Assembly (NCBI RefSeq): GCF_027889715.1 | Contig: NZ_JAPJZH010000005.1 | Span: 271,477-335,476 of the forward strand | Source of the DNA: Allohoeflea poritis | GTDB lineage: Bacteria > Pseudomonadota > Alphaproteobacteria > Rhizobiales > Rhizobiaceae | Length of the DNA stretch: 64,000 nt | Direction of reading: 5' to 3' | Shown here: positions 46,600 through 55,694 of the stretch, in pieces | How positions within the stretch are numbered: position 1 is the stretch's first letter | How the letters are laid out: the number at the start of each line of letters is the position of its first letter | The notes under the pieces: generated by a model | Seen by the model: only the letters and a program-made list of their open reading frames with translations | Told to the model about the DNA's origin: nothing | The model's database searches: none | Position numbers and translations under genes: made by a program

Positions 46600-46999
46600 C
46601 GGCGGCACCGTTCTGGTGGCGGCCTGCGCGCTTGTCGACGCCGATGGCCGGGTGCTGATCGCGCAGCGGCCGGAAGGAAAATCCATGGCGGGCTTGTGGG
46701 AATTCCCGGGCGGCAAGGTCGAGGACGGAGAAACGCCGGAGGAGACCGTGATCAGGGAGCTGCACGAGGAGCTCGGCATCACCACCAAGCGTGCCTGCCT
46801 GGCGCCGCTGACCTTCGCCAGCCACAGCTATGACGACTTCCATCTGCTGATGCCGCTGTTCATCTGCCGCCGCTACTGGGGCATTCCGCAGGGGCAGGAA
46901 GGCCAGGCCCTCAAATGGGTCCGCCCCAACAAGCTGCGCGATTATCCGATGCCGGCCGCGGATGAGCCCCTGGTGCCGTTTTTGATCGATCTGATCTGA
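46592..46999 (+). CDS. mutT: 8-oxo-dGTP pyrophosphohydrolase (MutT, Nudix)
   Basis: 135 residues. The Nudix box G-G-K-V-E-D-G-E-T-P-E-E-T...R-E-L-H-E-E-L-G is at residues 37-59. It hydrolyses 8-oxo-dGTP to dodge oxidative mutation. Its start overlaps the end of the GNAT gene, so it is translated as part of the argJ operon, a standard rhizobial arrangement. Confidence 0.93.
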   Translation: MGSGGTVLVAACALVDADGRVLIAQRPEGKSMAGLWEFPGGKVEDGETPEETVIRELHEELGITTKRACLAPLTFASHSYDDFHLLMPLFICRRYWGIPQGQEGQALKWVRPNKLRDYPMPAADEPLVPFLIDLI

Positions 47000-47120
47000 C
47001 CCGGAATTGCCGCAAGTGGCGCCTGCCGCCCGAAAACGAGACGGATCGGCATGCCCGTTAATCAATTATTCAACATAATACCAGACACTTGCAGGGACAG
47101 TGCGTGTGTGCGGGGGCTCT

Positions 47121-47438
47121 ATGATGAGCAGTGACGAATTCTGGTCTTCCGTCTATTCAGGGGCAGCGGAGACAAAACGTTCAGGACGTTTCAGCGTCCT
47201 GCGCCTTGCATTGCTGTTCGGCTCGGCCGCCATGGCCCTGGCTCTGATCGTTCCGCCCATGATAGGCGGCTCCACGGATGACTGGCGGCTGATCAGCGGC
47301 AGCCAAGGCATTGATTACACGACGACCGCGACGATTCGCAGGAAGCGCGAATACACGATCCATCGCAGTGTTCTGCAGTCCCAGCCGGGCGCCGTATGCA
47401 TCATCGATGCCAATGGCCGCAGGTCCGGTGATTGCTGA
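47121..47438 (+). CDS. Small single-pass membrane protein, unknown
   Basis: 105 residues (104 if ATG 47124). GGGGG lies upstream. A cytoplasmic lead of about 28 residues, one transmembrane helix (about 29-51), and an exported C-terminus with two cysteines, one at the very end. No named family recognised. Lies between mutT and the pilin gene, 193 bases before the latter. Confidence 0.65.
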   Translation: MMSSDEFWSSVYSGAAETKRSGRFSVLRLALLFGSAAMALALIVPPMIGGSTDDWRLISGSQGIDYTTTATIRRKREYTIHRSVLQSQPGAVCIIDANGRRSGDC

Positions 47439-47631
47439 AAACGGCGACACTAATTCCGGATATCGTTAACGGTTTCAACCGCGCGGAGCGGCAGATACCG
47501 CCATCTTAACCGAACCGGATAAAATGCCATGTAACCCGTTCAGCGGGCGCTAACCGCGTTTGTTAGGTTAATTGCAAGGGATGCCCGATTAGTATTTCGG
47601 AAAGAAATTCGAGTTCTGTGGGAGCCACGAT

Positions 47632-47799
47632 ATGGTTGAGCTTGCAAGGCGGTTTCTGCGCTGCGAAAGCGGTGCCACTGCCATTGAATACGCCTTTATC
47701 ATCGTGCTGATATCGCTTTCGATTATCTTCGGTGCGACCGAGATCGGGAACGGTGTCGGAAACTCGTTCAACAACCTTGCCGACGGCTTTGACCAGTAG
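47632..47799 (+). CDS. Flp/Fap family type IVb pilin
   Basis: 55 residues. The sequence C-E-S-G-A-T-A-I-E-Y-A at residues 11-21, with prepilin cleavage just before A-T/A-I-E, followed by a hydrophobic helix, is the Flp pilin pattern (G-A-T-A-I-E-Y). GGGAG lies seven bases before the ATG. There is no tad or cpa cluster nearby in this window; pilin genes apart from the assembly cluster are known in rhizobia. About 190 bases upstream contain several TTAACC-like elements reminiscent of CtrA sites, without a perfect match. Confidence 0.87.
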   Translation: MVELARRFLRCESGATAIEYAFIIVLISLSIIFGATEIGNGVGNSFNNLADGFDQ

Positions 47800-47808
47800 G
47801 CGACGGTT

Positions 47809-48696
47809 TCAGAACTTGTGTTCGCGCGTTCCGAGCGCGGCAGCGAGACTGGCTTTGGCGGACCCCGGTGAAAGCGGCTTCTGCTGACTTTCATGCGGCT
47901 TCCAGCCCGATAGATAAAGCACACAAAAACTTGCCCTGATACGCCCGTCCGGGTCGCTGTAGCGGTCCGCATAGATTTGTGCGGCGCGAACAAACAGCGC
48001 GCGCGTCGCCGGCTTCCGGCTGCGGGCGCAAAGCGGGTTGGCCATTCCCATGTGCCGCAGGTCGCGCATCAGCGCGAACATCGTGTCATAGCGGACCGTG
48101 TAGGTTTCGGCGTCAACCACCGGCAGCGCGAAGCCGGCCCTTTGCAGAAGCGCGCCGCAGTCGCGTACATCGGTGAACGGAATGACACGCGGGCTGACAC
48201 CACCCGAAAGCTCCGTCTCTGCCGTGATCAGCGCATCGCGCAGCTCCGACAATGTTCCGCTGCCCGGCATGGCAGCCAGCAGCAGGCCGTCCGGGCGAAG
48301 CGCCTGGCGGATCTGCACGAGCAGACCGGGTAGGTCGTTCACCAGATGCAGCGACAGGGGAGAGACAACAAGCCCCGCGGCTTCGGCGGCGATCGGAAAC
48401 AGTTCCAGATCCGTGGCGAGCGCCGTTTCGGATTGGCCGTCAAGCATGCGCTGATCCTGCTCAACGCGGATGAGCCGCTCGACCTTGCCGCTGGCGGCAA
48501 GCAAAACGGCCAGCTGGTCATCAAGCGCATGCAGGGCGATTGCCGTCTCGAAGCGGCGTTCGACCGCGGCGAGGCGCTCCGACAGCTCGGCATTGACCAG
48601 TTTCAACAGGAAATCGGAACCTTCCGGCGCATGGACAAGGGCCCGGAGGCGGTTTCGCCGGACCAGCGCGGTATCAAACAGCCCTTGAGCGTCCAT
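47809..48696 (-). CDS. Class I methyltransferase-fold protein (NDUFAF5-like) with weak SAM motif
   Basis: 295 residues. Length, the C-terminal Y-A-D-R-Y-S-D-x-D-G-R-I-R-A-S-F motif and F-D-x-A-L-V-R-R-N-R beginning are those of the rhizobial/mitochondrial NDUFAF5-like family placed next to comF. The glycine-rich SAM motif I expected near residue 50 reads A-L-H-A-L-D-D-Q-L-A and lacks glycines, so binding may be weak or lost; see findings. Human NDUFAF5 hydroxylates an arginine of complex I. Convergent with the pilin gene and 34 bases from divergent comF. Confidence 0.75.
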   Translation of the reverse strand: MDAQGLFDTALVRRNRLRALVHAPEGSDFLLKLVNAELSERLAAVERRFETAIALHALDDQLAVLLAASGKVERLIRVEQDQRMLDGQSETALATDLELFPIAAEAAGLVVSPLSLHLVNDLPGLLVQIRQALRPDGLLLAAMPGSGTLSELRDALITAETELSGGVSPRVIPFTDVRDCGALLQRAGFALPVVDAETYTVRYDTMFALMRDLRHMGMANPLCARSRKPATRALFVRAAQIYADRYSDPDGRIRASFCVLYLSGWKPHESQQKPLSPGSAKASLAAALGTREHKF

Positions 48697-48730
48697 TGTG
48701 CATGTCCGTATTCACTGTATTGTGCCTCAT

Positions 48731-49507
48731 ATGGCCACCAGTTCCTTGAAATCCAACCGGATGTCAATCGGCACGCAGTTGCGACGGGCGATCGGGCGCA
48801 TTGGCGATATCGTCTTCCCGCCCGTTTGTCTGGGATGCGGCGAGCTGGCCGGCTCGCATGGCGGGCTTTGCGGGTCCTGCTGGAGCAGGCTAAGGGCCAT
48901 CGAGGCGCCTGTCTGTGATGTTCTGGGAACGCCCCTTGCCTATGATGCCGGCAAGGGTGTGCTTTCAGCCGATGCAATCGCCAATCCGCCGCCCTTCGCG
49001 AAAGCCCGATCGGCGGTTGTCTATGACGATATGGCGCGAGCCATGGTTCACCGGCTCAAATACAAGGACCGCACCGATCTCGCCAAGGTCATGGCGCGGT
49101 GGATGATGCGGGCCGGCGGCGACGTGATCGGCGCCTGCGACGCCATCGTGCCGGTGCCGCTCCATCGCCGGCGTCTTTTGACCCGACGTTACAACCAGGC
49201 AGCGGAGCTTGCGCGGGCGCTGGCGCCGCTTGCCGGGCTCACCTATCTTCCGGCGGCCCTCTATCGCACGCGCGCCACCCGGCAACAGGTGGGCCTGGGA
49301 ACACAGGCACGCGCCGACAATGTGCGTGGTGCTTTCAGCGTATCAGCGCATGGGCGCTCGCAGATTACGGGAAGATCGGTTCTGCTGGTGGATGATGTGT
49401 ATACGACCGGCGCGACGGTCAAGTCGGCATCGCGCGCGCTGCTGAAAGCCGGTGCGGATCACGTTTATGTGCTGACCTTTGCCAGGGTTGCCCCGGGGGC
49501 TTCGTAA
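48731..49507 (+). CDS. comF: ComF family phosphoribosyltransferase-like protein
   Basis: 258 residues. The N-terminal C-L-G-C and C-G-S-C pair forms the double zinc ribbon, and the phosphoribosyl transferase motif V-L-L-V-D-D-V-Y-T-T-G-A-T is near 225. Relatives support transformation or DNA repair. ATG 48731 is used; the frame is open to 48698. Followed 49 bases later by grxC. Confidence 0.87.
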   Translation: MATSSLKSNRMSIGTQLRRAIGRIGDIVFPPVCLGCGELAGSHGGLCGSCWSRLRAIEAPVCDVLGTPLAYDAGKGVLSADAIANPPPFAKARSAVVYDDMARAMVHRLKYKDRTDLAKVMARWMMRAGGDVIGACDAIVPVPLHRRRLLTRRYNQAAELARALAPLAGLTYLPAALYRTRATRQQVGLGTQARADNVRGAFSVSAHGRSQITGRSVLLVDDVYTTGATVKSASRALLKAGADHVYVLTFARVAPGAS

Positions 49508-49556
49508 ACCCTATATGGTGGCACCAGACAGCAAGAATGAACATCCGGAGACCTCA

Positions 49557-49820
49557 ATGGCCGATGTGACTATCTATACGCGGCAGTTTTGCGGCTTTTG
49601 TACCGCAGCCAAACGGCTTCTCGACAAAAAGGGCGTTGCCTACAAGGAACATGATGCGACGTTCTCCAATGCACTGAGAGCCGAGATGGTCCAGCGCGCC
49701 GGCGGCAGGGCGACCTTTCCGCAGATCTTCATCGGTTCCGTCCATGTCGGCGGATGCGATGAACTGCATGCCATGGAACGGGGCGGAAAGCTTGACGCTC
49801 TGCTGCAATCGGCGGCCTGA
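49557..49820 (+). CDS. grxC: Glutaredoxin 3
   Basis: 87 residues, single glutaredoxin domain with active site C-G-F-C at residues 12-15, T-F-P-Q-I-F-I near 52 giving the cis-proline, and G-G-C-D-E-L at 67-72. Reduces protein and glutathione disulfides. ATG 49557 follows a G-rich region; nine bases from nitrilase gene start on the same strand. Confidence 0.95.
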   Translation: MADVTIYTRQFCGFCTAAKRLLDKKGVAYKEHDATFSNALRAEMVQRAGGRATFPQIFIGSVHVGGCDELHAMERGGKLDALLQSAA

Positions 49821-49831
49821 GGACAAAGGCG

Positions 49832-50698
49832 ATGGCGACGCAGACATTCCGGGCGGCGGCGATACAGATGCGATCGGGCGTCGATCCGCAGAGCAACATA
49901 GCCGATCTTACCGAGCGCGTTGCTGAAGCGGTTTCGCTGGGCGCGGAGTATATCCAGACACCGGAAATGACCGGCGCGCTGATCGGCGACCGCGCATCGC
50001 TGATGGAAATACTGCGCGGCGAGAATGACGATCCGGTGGTCCAGGCGGCATCGGAACTTGCCCGCAAGCACGGTATTTGTCTGCATATCGGCTCCATCGC
50101 GGTCGCGGCTGGCGGGGGCAAGATCGCCAACCGGGCATTCGTTTTTGACGCCCGGGGAGAAATCGTTGCCCGGTATGACAAGATCCACATGTTCGATGTG
50201 GATCTCGACAATGGCGAGAGCTGGCGCGAAAGCGCCACCTATGAGCCCGGAAGGCATGCGGCCATTGTCGCGTTTCCCTTCGTGCGCATGGGTCTGGGCA
50301 TTTGCTACGATGTGCGATTTCCGGACCTGTTCCAGAAGCAGGCCCGCGCAGGCGCGCAGATGCTGACGGCGCCGGCGGCGTTCACGCGCCAGACCGGCGA
50401 AGCGCACTGGCATGTGCTGCAGCGCGCGCGCGCCATCGAAAACGGCGCTTTTGTCGTCTCCGCCGCACAAGGCGGCAAACATGAGGACGGGCGGGAAACC
50501 TACGGCCATTCACTGATTGTTGACCCGTGGGGGCGCATCATTGCCGAGGCGGACCACAATGAACCGGCCGTCATCGTCGCCGATATCGACCCGGCCGCCA
50601 GTGCAGCGGCGCGGGCGAAGATACCCAATCTCAAGAACGACAGGGCATTCGATCTTGAGGCAGTTGAAGTCCCGGAGTCCGCTCGAGCGCGTGCATGA
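49832..50698 (+). CDS. Carbon-nitrogen hydrolase (Nit1/deaminated glutathione amidase-like)
   Basis: 288 residues, nitrilase superfamily. The catalytic triad is E in T-P-E-M near 45, K in Y-D-K-I-H near 115, and C in G-I-C-Y-D near 155. The family member closest in pattern is Nit1, which repairs deaminated glutathione; its placement next to grxC agrees with that. Overlaps DUF1178 by four bases (ATGA). Confidence 0.87.
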   Translation: MATQTFRAAAIQMRSGVDPQSNIADLTERVAEAVSLGAEYIQTPEMTGALIGDRASLMEILRGENDDPVVQAASELARKHGICLHIGSIAVAAGGGKIANRAFVFDARGEIVARYDKIHMFDVDLDNGESWRESATYEPGRHAAIVAFPFVRMGLGICYDVRFPDLFQKQARAGAQMLTAPAAFTRQTGEAHWHVLQRARAIENGAFVVSAAQGGKHEDGRETYGHSLIVDPWGRIIAEADHNEPAVIVADIDPAASAAARAKIPNLKNDRAFDLEAVEVPESARARA

Positions 50699-51123
50699 TC
50701 AAGTTCGACCTCATATGCGACAAGCAGCACGCATTCGAAGCGTGGTTCGCGAGCAATGCGGATTATGACGCGCAGAAGGAACGTGGACTGGTCGCCTGCC
50801 CGCATTGCGGCTCGAATGCCGTCGAAAAGGCGCTGATGGCGCCGTCGGTCTCCACGGCCCGGAAAAAGGAAGCTGCGATGCAGCTCGCCATGAACAGCAA
50901 TCAGAAAACGGCCATGGATCAGTTGCGAAAGGCGGTCAAAGCCATTCGGGACAATTCCGAGGATGTCGGCGAGCGGTTTCCGGAGGAAGCGCGGAAAATC
51001 CACTATGGCGAAAGCGAGGAACGCGGCATTATAGGACAGGCCAGCCCCGATGAGGTCAAGTCACTTGTCGACGAGGGTGTAAACGTCGCGCCGCTGCCGG
51101 ATCTTCCAGAGGACAAGAACTGA
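50695..51123 (+). CDS. DUF1178 family protein
   Basis: 142 residues beginning M-I-K-F-D-L-I-C-D-K-x-H, the hallmark of DUF1178. A C-P-H-C motif near residue 35 with the earlier Cys/His may bind zinc. The remainder is helical and charged. No function known. Start overlaps the nitrilase stop. Confidence 0.9.
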   Translation: MIKFDLICDKQHAFEAWFASNADYDAQKERGLVACPHCGSNAVEKALMAPSVSTARKKEAAMQLAMNSNQKTAMDQLRKAVKAIRDNSEDVGERFPEEARKIHYGESEERGIIGQASPDEVKSLVDEGVNVAPLPDLPEDKN

Positions 51124-51132
51124 TTCCAGACG

Positions 51133-51888
51133 TCAGTCCGAAGACGGCCGTGCCGCCAGCATCATGTAATTGACATCCATGTCGCGCGACAGGTTCCAGC
51201 TGTCCGACAGGGGGCTGTAGAAAACGCCTGTCCGGTCGATGACCCGCATGCCGGACGCGGCCAGGGGCGTCTCGATTTCTTGCGGCCGCACGAGCTTTTC
51301 ATATTGATGCGTTCCGCGCGGCAGCCAGCGAAGCACATATTCGGCGCCGACAATCGCCAGCGCCAGCGCCTTCATTGTCCGGTTGATGGTGGCAACGAAC
51401 ATCAGTCCGCCGGGTCTGACCATCCCGGCACAGGACGACAGGAAGAAATCGACATCGGCCACATGCTCGACGACCTCCATGTTGAGGATGACGTCGAATG
51501 TCTCGCCGTCGGCGGCAAGATCTTCGGCCGTCACGGCACGATAGTCGATTTCGAGGCCGCTTTGCGCCGCGTGGATGCGAGCGATTTCGATGTTGGTCTG
51601 AGATGCATCGGCGCCGACGACCGTCGCACCCATACGGGTGAGCGGTTCAGAAAGCAGGCCGCCGCCGCAACCGATATCGAGTACCCGCAGTCCCTCAAGA
51701 GGGGTGGCGGATTTGGGATCGCGGCCATGGTGGGCGCAGACCCGGTCCCGAATATAGGTCAGGCGAACGGGATTGAATTTGTGCAGCGGGCGGAACTTGC
51801 CGGTCGGATCCCACCACTCGGAGGCCATGGCCGAAAAACGGTCGACTTCTGCCTGGTCTATCGTCGATTGGGCGGCATCACTCATCAC
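51133..51888 (-). CDS. ubiG: Ubiquinone biosynthesis O-methyltransferase
   Basis: 251 residues. The SAM motif V-L-D-I-G-C-G-G-G is near residue 68, followed by L-S-E-P-L, and the UbiG-specific R-P-L-H-K-x-N-P-V-R near 35 and C-terminal D-V-N-Y-M. It performs the two O-methylations in ubiquinone synthesis. Convergent with DUF1178 and divergent from lysC. Two adjacent ATG (51888, 51885) are possible. Confidence 0.95.
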   Translation of the reverse strand: MMSDAAQSTIDQAEVDRFSAMASEWWDPTGKFRPLHKFNPVRLTYIRDRVCAHHGRDPKSATPLEGLRVLDIGCGGGLLSEPLTRMGATVVGADASQTNIEIARIHAAQSGLEIDYRAVTAEDLAADGETFDVILNMEVVEHVADVDFFLSSCAGMVRPGGLMFVATINRTMKALALAIVGAEYVLRWLPRGTHQYEKLVRPQEIETPLAASGMRVIDRTGVFYSPLSDSWNLSRDMDVNYMMLAARPSSD

Positions 51889-52092
51889 GTGGTCTCCGGA
51901 ATTGATACCGCATCAAGTCGGACGATCGGGTCGGAAAGTCAAGGGCGGTTGCCGCCCGGGCAGCGGAATGCGGGCTTCTTGCGGCGGCATGGCTTTTTGG
52001 GTATGAGAGCGTCGCTGCCGCTCGCTTCGCCGGGCGGTTTGATTTATGCGCATCTCGCACTACTTGATTTCGAGGGAGTTCCGGTCCGACCG

Positions 52093-53346
52093 ATGGCCCG
52101 CATTGTCATGAAATTCGGCGGCACATCGGTGGCCGACCTTGACCGCATCCGCAATGTCGCGCGCCATGTCAAACGCGAAGTCGATGCCGGTCACGAGGTC
52201 GCGGTCGTGGTTTCGGCGATGGCCGGCAAGACCAATGAGCTCGTCGAATGGACGCGGGAAGCTTCGGCGCTGCACGACGCGCGCGAATATGATGCCGTCG
52301 TCGCTTCCGGCGAGCAGGTGACGTCGGGATTGCTGGCGATCACGCTTCAGTCGATGGGGGTGAATGCCCGCTCCTGGCAGGGCTGGCAGATACCGATCCG
52401 AACCAACAATGCCCACGGAGCGGCGCGCATACTGGATATTGACGGAAGCGATCTCGTGCGCCGTTTCGGCGAAGGACAGGTGGCGGTCGTGTCGGGTTTC
52501 CAGGGTATCGGGCCGGACAACCGGATCGCGACGCTCGGCCGCGGCGGCTCGGACACGAGCGCGGTGGCGATCGCGGCGGCGGTGAGCGCCGATCGTTGCG
52601 ACATCTATACCGATGTTGACGGCGTCTACACGACCGATCCGAGGATCGAGCCGGCGGCGCGCCGCTTGAAAAAGATCGCCTTTGAGGAAATGCTGGAAAT
52701 GGCCTCCTTGGGGGCGAAGGTGCTGCAGGTGCGTTCCGTCGAACTCGCCATGGTCCACAAGGTGCGCACATTCGTGCGATCGAGTTTCAGCGAGCCGGAT
52801 GCGCCGGGTATGGGCGATTTTGACAATCCGCCGGGTACGTTGATTTGTGATGAGGAAGAAATCGTGGAACAGGAAGTCGTAACCGGCATCGCCTATACCA
52901 AGGACGAGGCTCAGATTTCGCTCCGCCGCGTCGCCGACCGACCCGGTGTTTCAGCGGCAATTTTCGGTCCGCTGGCCGAAGCCCATATCAATGTCGACAT
53001 GATCGTTCAGAATATTTCGGAAGACGGAAGTTCGACCGATATGACGTTCACGATTCCATCCGGAGACATGGAAAAATCCCTGACGGTGCTGGAAAAATCG
53101 CGCGAAACCATCGGTTTCGACGCGGTGCAGAGCGAGCCCGGGCTGGTGAAGGTCTCGGTCATCGGGATCGGCATGCGCAGCCATGCCGGCGTGGCCGCCA
53201 CAGCTTTCCAGGCTCTTGCTGAAAAAGGCATAAACATCAGAGCGATAACGACATCGGAAATCAAGATTTCAATCCTGATTGACGGACCCTACGGGGAACT
53301 GGCCGTGCGGACTTTGCATTCGGTCTACGGCCTCGATAAAACGTAA
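52093..53346 (+). CDS. lysC: Aspartokinase
   Basis: 417 residues. K-F-G-G-T-S at 7-12 binds ATP, and G-R-G-G-S-D-T-S-A near 160 is the kinase core; two ACT domains (about 270-410) give feedback regulation by lysine or threonine. First step of lysine, threonine and methionine synthesis. The frame is open far upstream, but M-A-R-I-V-M-K-F-G-G is the usual beginning, and ATG 52093 is the only good choice. Gap to ubiG about 200 bases. Confidence 0.95.
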   Translation: MARIVMKFGGTSVADLDRIRNVARHVKREVDAGHEVAVVVSAMAGKTNELVEWTREASALHDAREYDAVVASGEQVTSGLLAITLQSMGVNARSWQGWQIPIRTNNAHGAARILDIDGSDLVRRFGEGQVAVVSGFQGIGPDNRIATLGRGGSDTSAVAIAAAVSADRCDIYTDVDGVYTTDPRIEPAARRLKKIAFEEMLEMASLGAKVLQVRSVELAMVHKVRTFVRSSFSEPDAPGMGDFDNPPGTLICDEEEIVEQEVVTGIAYTKDEAQISLRRVADRPGVSAAIFGPLAEAHINVDMIVQNISEDGSSTDMTFTIPSGDMEKSLTVLEKSRETIGFDAVQSEPGLVKVSVIGIGMRSHAGVAATAFQALAEKGINIRAITTSEIKISILIDGPYGELAVRTLHSVYGLDKT

Positions 53347-53408
53347 ATTCTACGATCCGCGGCTTCGGCGGCATGGTCCGGAGCGCAGACAACTGGGAGC
53401 GAAGCTTG

Positions 53409-55676
53409 ATGAGAGACCCTTCGGCAGGTCCACGCGTCATGCTGAAGCGTTTGCGCGAACTGATGGCGGAACCGCTGGAGCCGCAGGACCGGCTCGACCG
53501 GATCGTGCGCCAGATCGCGCAGAACATGGTTGCCGAAGTCTGCTCGTTCTATGTGCTGCGTGCCGACGGCGTTCTCGAGCTTTATGCCACGGAAGGCCTC
53601 AATCCCGGTGCCGTGCACCTTGCGCAGCTGAAGATGGGGCAGGGCCTTGTCGGCACCATCGCCGCGGGCGCCCGTCCGCTGAACCTCTCCGACGCCCAGT
53701 CCCATCCGGCCTTTACCTATCTGCCCGAGACCGGCGAGGAAATCTATCACTCGTTCCTGGGCGCGCCGATCCTGCGCGCCGGGCGTACGCTTGGTGTCCT
53801 CGTCATCCAGAACAAGGCGATGCGCAACTACAGCGAGGACGAGCTGGAAGCGCTTGAAACCACCGCGATGGTGCTCGCCGAAATGATCGCGACGGGCGAT
53901 CTGAAAAAAGTCACCCGTCCGGGTCTGGAGCTTGATCTGAGCCGCCCGGTGACCATCGACGGGGACGCCTATTCGGATGGCATCGGCCTCGGGCACGCCG
54001 TGCTGCACGAACCGCGCATCGTCGTTACCGAGCTGCTCAACGAGGACATCGACAGTGAGCTTTCGCGGCTGGAGGAGGCGCTTGGATCGCTGCGCATCTC
54101 CATCGACGACATGCTGTCGCGCCGGGATGTGTCGATGGAAGGCGAGCACCGCGCCGTGCTGGAAGCCTACCGCATGTTCGCCCATGACCGCGGCTGGGTC
54201 CGCAAGCTGGAGGAGGCGATCCGCAACGGCCTGACGGCCGAGGCGGCGGTCGAGAAGGTGCAAAGCGACATGCGGGCCCGCATGATCCACATGACCGATC
54301 CTTACCTGAGGGAGCGGCTGCACGATTTCGATGATCTCGCCAACAGGCTGCTGCGCCAGCTGACCGGCTTCAACGTCAAGGCCCACCAGGCCGAATTTCC
54401 GGATTCAGCCATCATCGTCGCCCGCGCCATGGGCGCCGCCGAACTGCTCGACTACACGCAGTCCAAGGTCAGGGGACTTGTGCTTGAGGAGGGCTCGGTC
54501 ACCAGCCACGTGGTGATTGTCGCCAAGGCCATGGGCATTCCCGTCGTCGGGCAGGCATCCGGCATCGTCTCGATGACGGAGAACGGCGATCCGATCATCA
54601 TCGACGGCGATGACGGCAACGTGCATCTTCGTCCCGTGACGGACCTGGAAAGCGCCTATGCCGAAAAGGTCCGCTTCAGCGCCCGCCGACAGGAGCAGTT
54701 CCGGGCATTGCGCGCGGTCGAGCCGGTCACCAGCGACGGCACCGCCGTGACGCTGCAGATGAATGCCGGTCTGCTTGTGGATCTTCCGCAACTCGAAGAA
54801 TCCGGCGCCAGCGGCGTCGGCCTGTTCCGCACGGAGCTGCAGTTCATGATCGCTTCGACCATGCCGAGGGTCGATGAACAGGAACAATTTTACCGCAACG
54901 CCCTGAAGCAGGCCGAAGGCAGGCCGATCACATTTCGGGCGCTTGATATCGGCGGTGACAAGGTCATTCCCTATTTCCGCGCCGCGCCGGAGGAGAATCC
55001 GGCGTTGGGTTGGCGGGCCATGCGCCTGGCGCTGGACCGCCCAGGTATTCTGCGGACACAGCTTCGGGCGCTTTTGCGGGCGACGGGCGGTCGCGAACTC
55101 AAGCTGATGTTCCCGATGGTGACGGAAATCGCGGAGTTCCGTGCAGCAAGGGAACTGGTGAACAAGGAAGTTGGCCATCTGTCCCGCTTCGGATACGACC
55201 TTCCGCGAAAAGTCGAGCTCGGAGCCATGCTTGAGGTGCCCAGCCTGATGTGGCAGCTCGACGAGCTGATGCGCGAGGCCGACTTCGTTTCGGTCGGCTC
55301 GAACGATCTCTTCCAGTTCACCATGGCCTCGGATCGCGGCAACGGACGCGTCAGCAACCGGTTCGATCCGCTGGGGCGCACCTTCCTGCGCATGTTGCGG
55401 CAGATCGTTATTGCCGCCGATGCGCGCGGCACGCCGCTGACACTGTGCGGCGAGATGGCCGGGCGTACATTGCCGGCGATGGCTTTGATCGGCCTCGGTT
55501 TCCGGTCCATATCGATGGCGCCGGCGGCGATCGGTCCGGTCAAATCCATGCTGCTGCCGCTGGATGTCGGCAAGCTGGAGCAAGTCCTGCTGCCTGCCCT
55601 TGACGAGGTCGACCCGAAATACACGGTGCGGGAACTGTTGTCGGATTTCGCCGATGCCAACGGCGTTCCGCTTTGA
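53409..55676 (+). CDS. ptsP: PEP-protein phosphotransferase EI-Ntr (PtsP)
   Basis: 755 residues. The N-terminal GAF domain (about 1-165) senses small metabolites such as glutamine in PtsP, the phosphohistidine domain has T-S-H-V-V-I near 370, and the TIM-barrel PEP domain has the G-x-G-L-F-R-T-E near 475 and G-S-N-D-L-F-Q-F near 635. It phosphorylates NPr, starting the regulatory PTS-Ntr relay. Located after lysC as usual in rhizobia; 18 bases before prfA. Confidence 0.95.
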   Translation: MRDPSAGPRVMLKRLRELMAEPLEPQDRLDRIVRQIAQNMVAEVCSFYVLRADGVLELYATEGLNPGAVHLAQLKMGQGLVGTIAAGARPLNLSDAQSHPAFTYLPETGEEIYHSFLGAPILRAGRTLGVLVIQNKAMRNYSEDELEALETTAMVLAEMIATGDLKKVTRPGLELDLSRPVTIDGDAYSDGIGLGHAVLHEPRIVVTELLNEDIDSELSRLEEALGSLRISIDDMLSRRDVSMEGEHRAVLEAYRMFAHDRGWVRKLEEAIRNGLTAEAAVEKVQSDMRARMIHMTDPYLRERLHDFDDLANRLLRQLTGFNVKAHQAEFPDSAIIVARAMGAAELLDYTQSKVRGLVLEEGSVTSHVVIVAKAMGIPVVGQASGIVSMTENGDPIIIDGDDGNVHLRPVTDLESAYAEKVRFSARRQEQFRALRAVEPVTSDGTAVTLQMNAGLLVDLPQLEESGASGVGLFRTELQFMIASTMPRVDEQEQFYRNALKQAEGRPITFRALDIGGDKVIPYFRAAPEENPALGWRAMRLALDRPGILRTQLRALLRATGGRELKLMFPMVTEIAEFRAARELVNKEVGHLSRFGYDLPRKVELGAMLEVPSLMWQLDELMREADFVSVGSNDLFQFTMASDRGNGRVSNRFDPLGRTFLRMLRQIVIAADARGTPLTLCGEMAGRTLPAMALIGLGFRSISMAPAAIGPVKSMLLPLDVGKLEQVLLPALDEVDPKYTVRELLSDFADANGVPL

Positions 55677-55694
55677 TTGGGCCGAGGACTGTTC

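Noticed and set aside
51280..52092. Upstream extension of the lysC frame by 271 codons
   Set aside because: It runs over ubiG on the opposite strand and has no domain; aspartokinases start at K-F-G-G-T-S.
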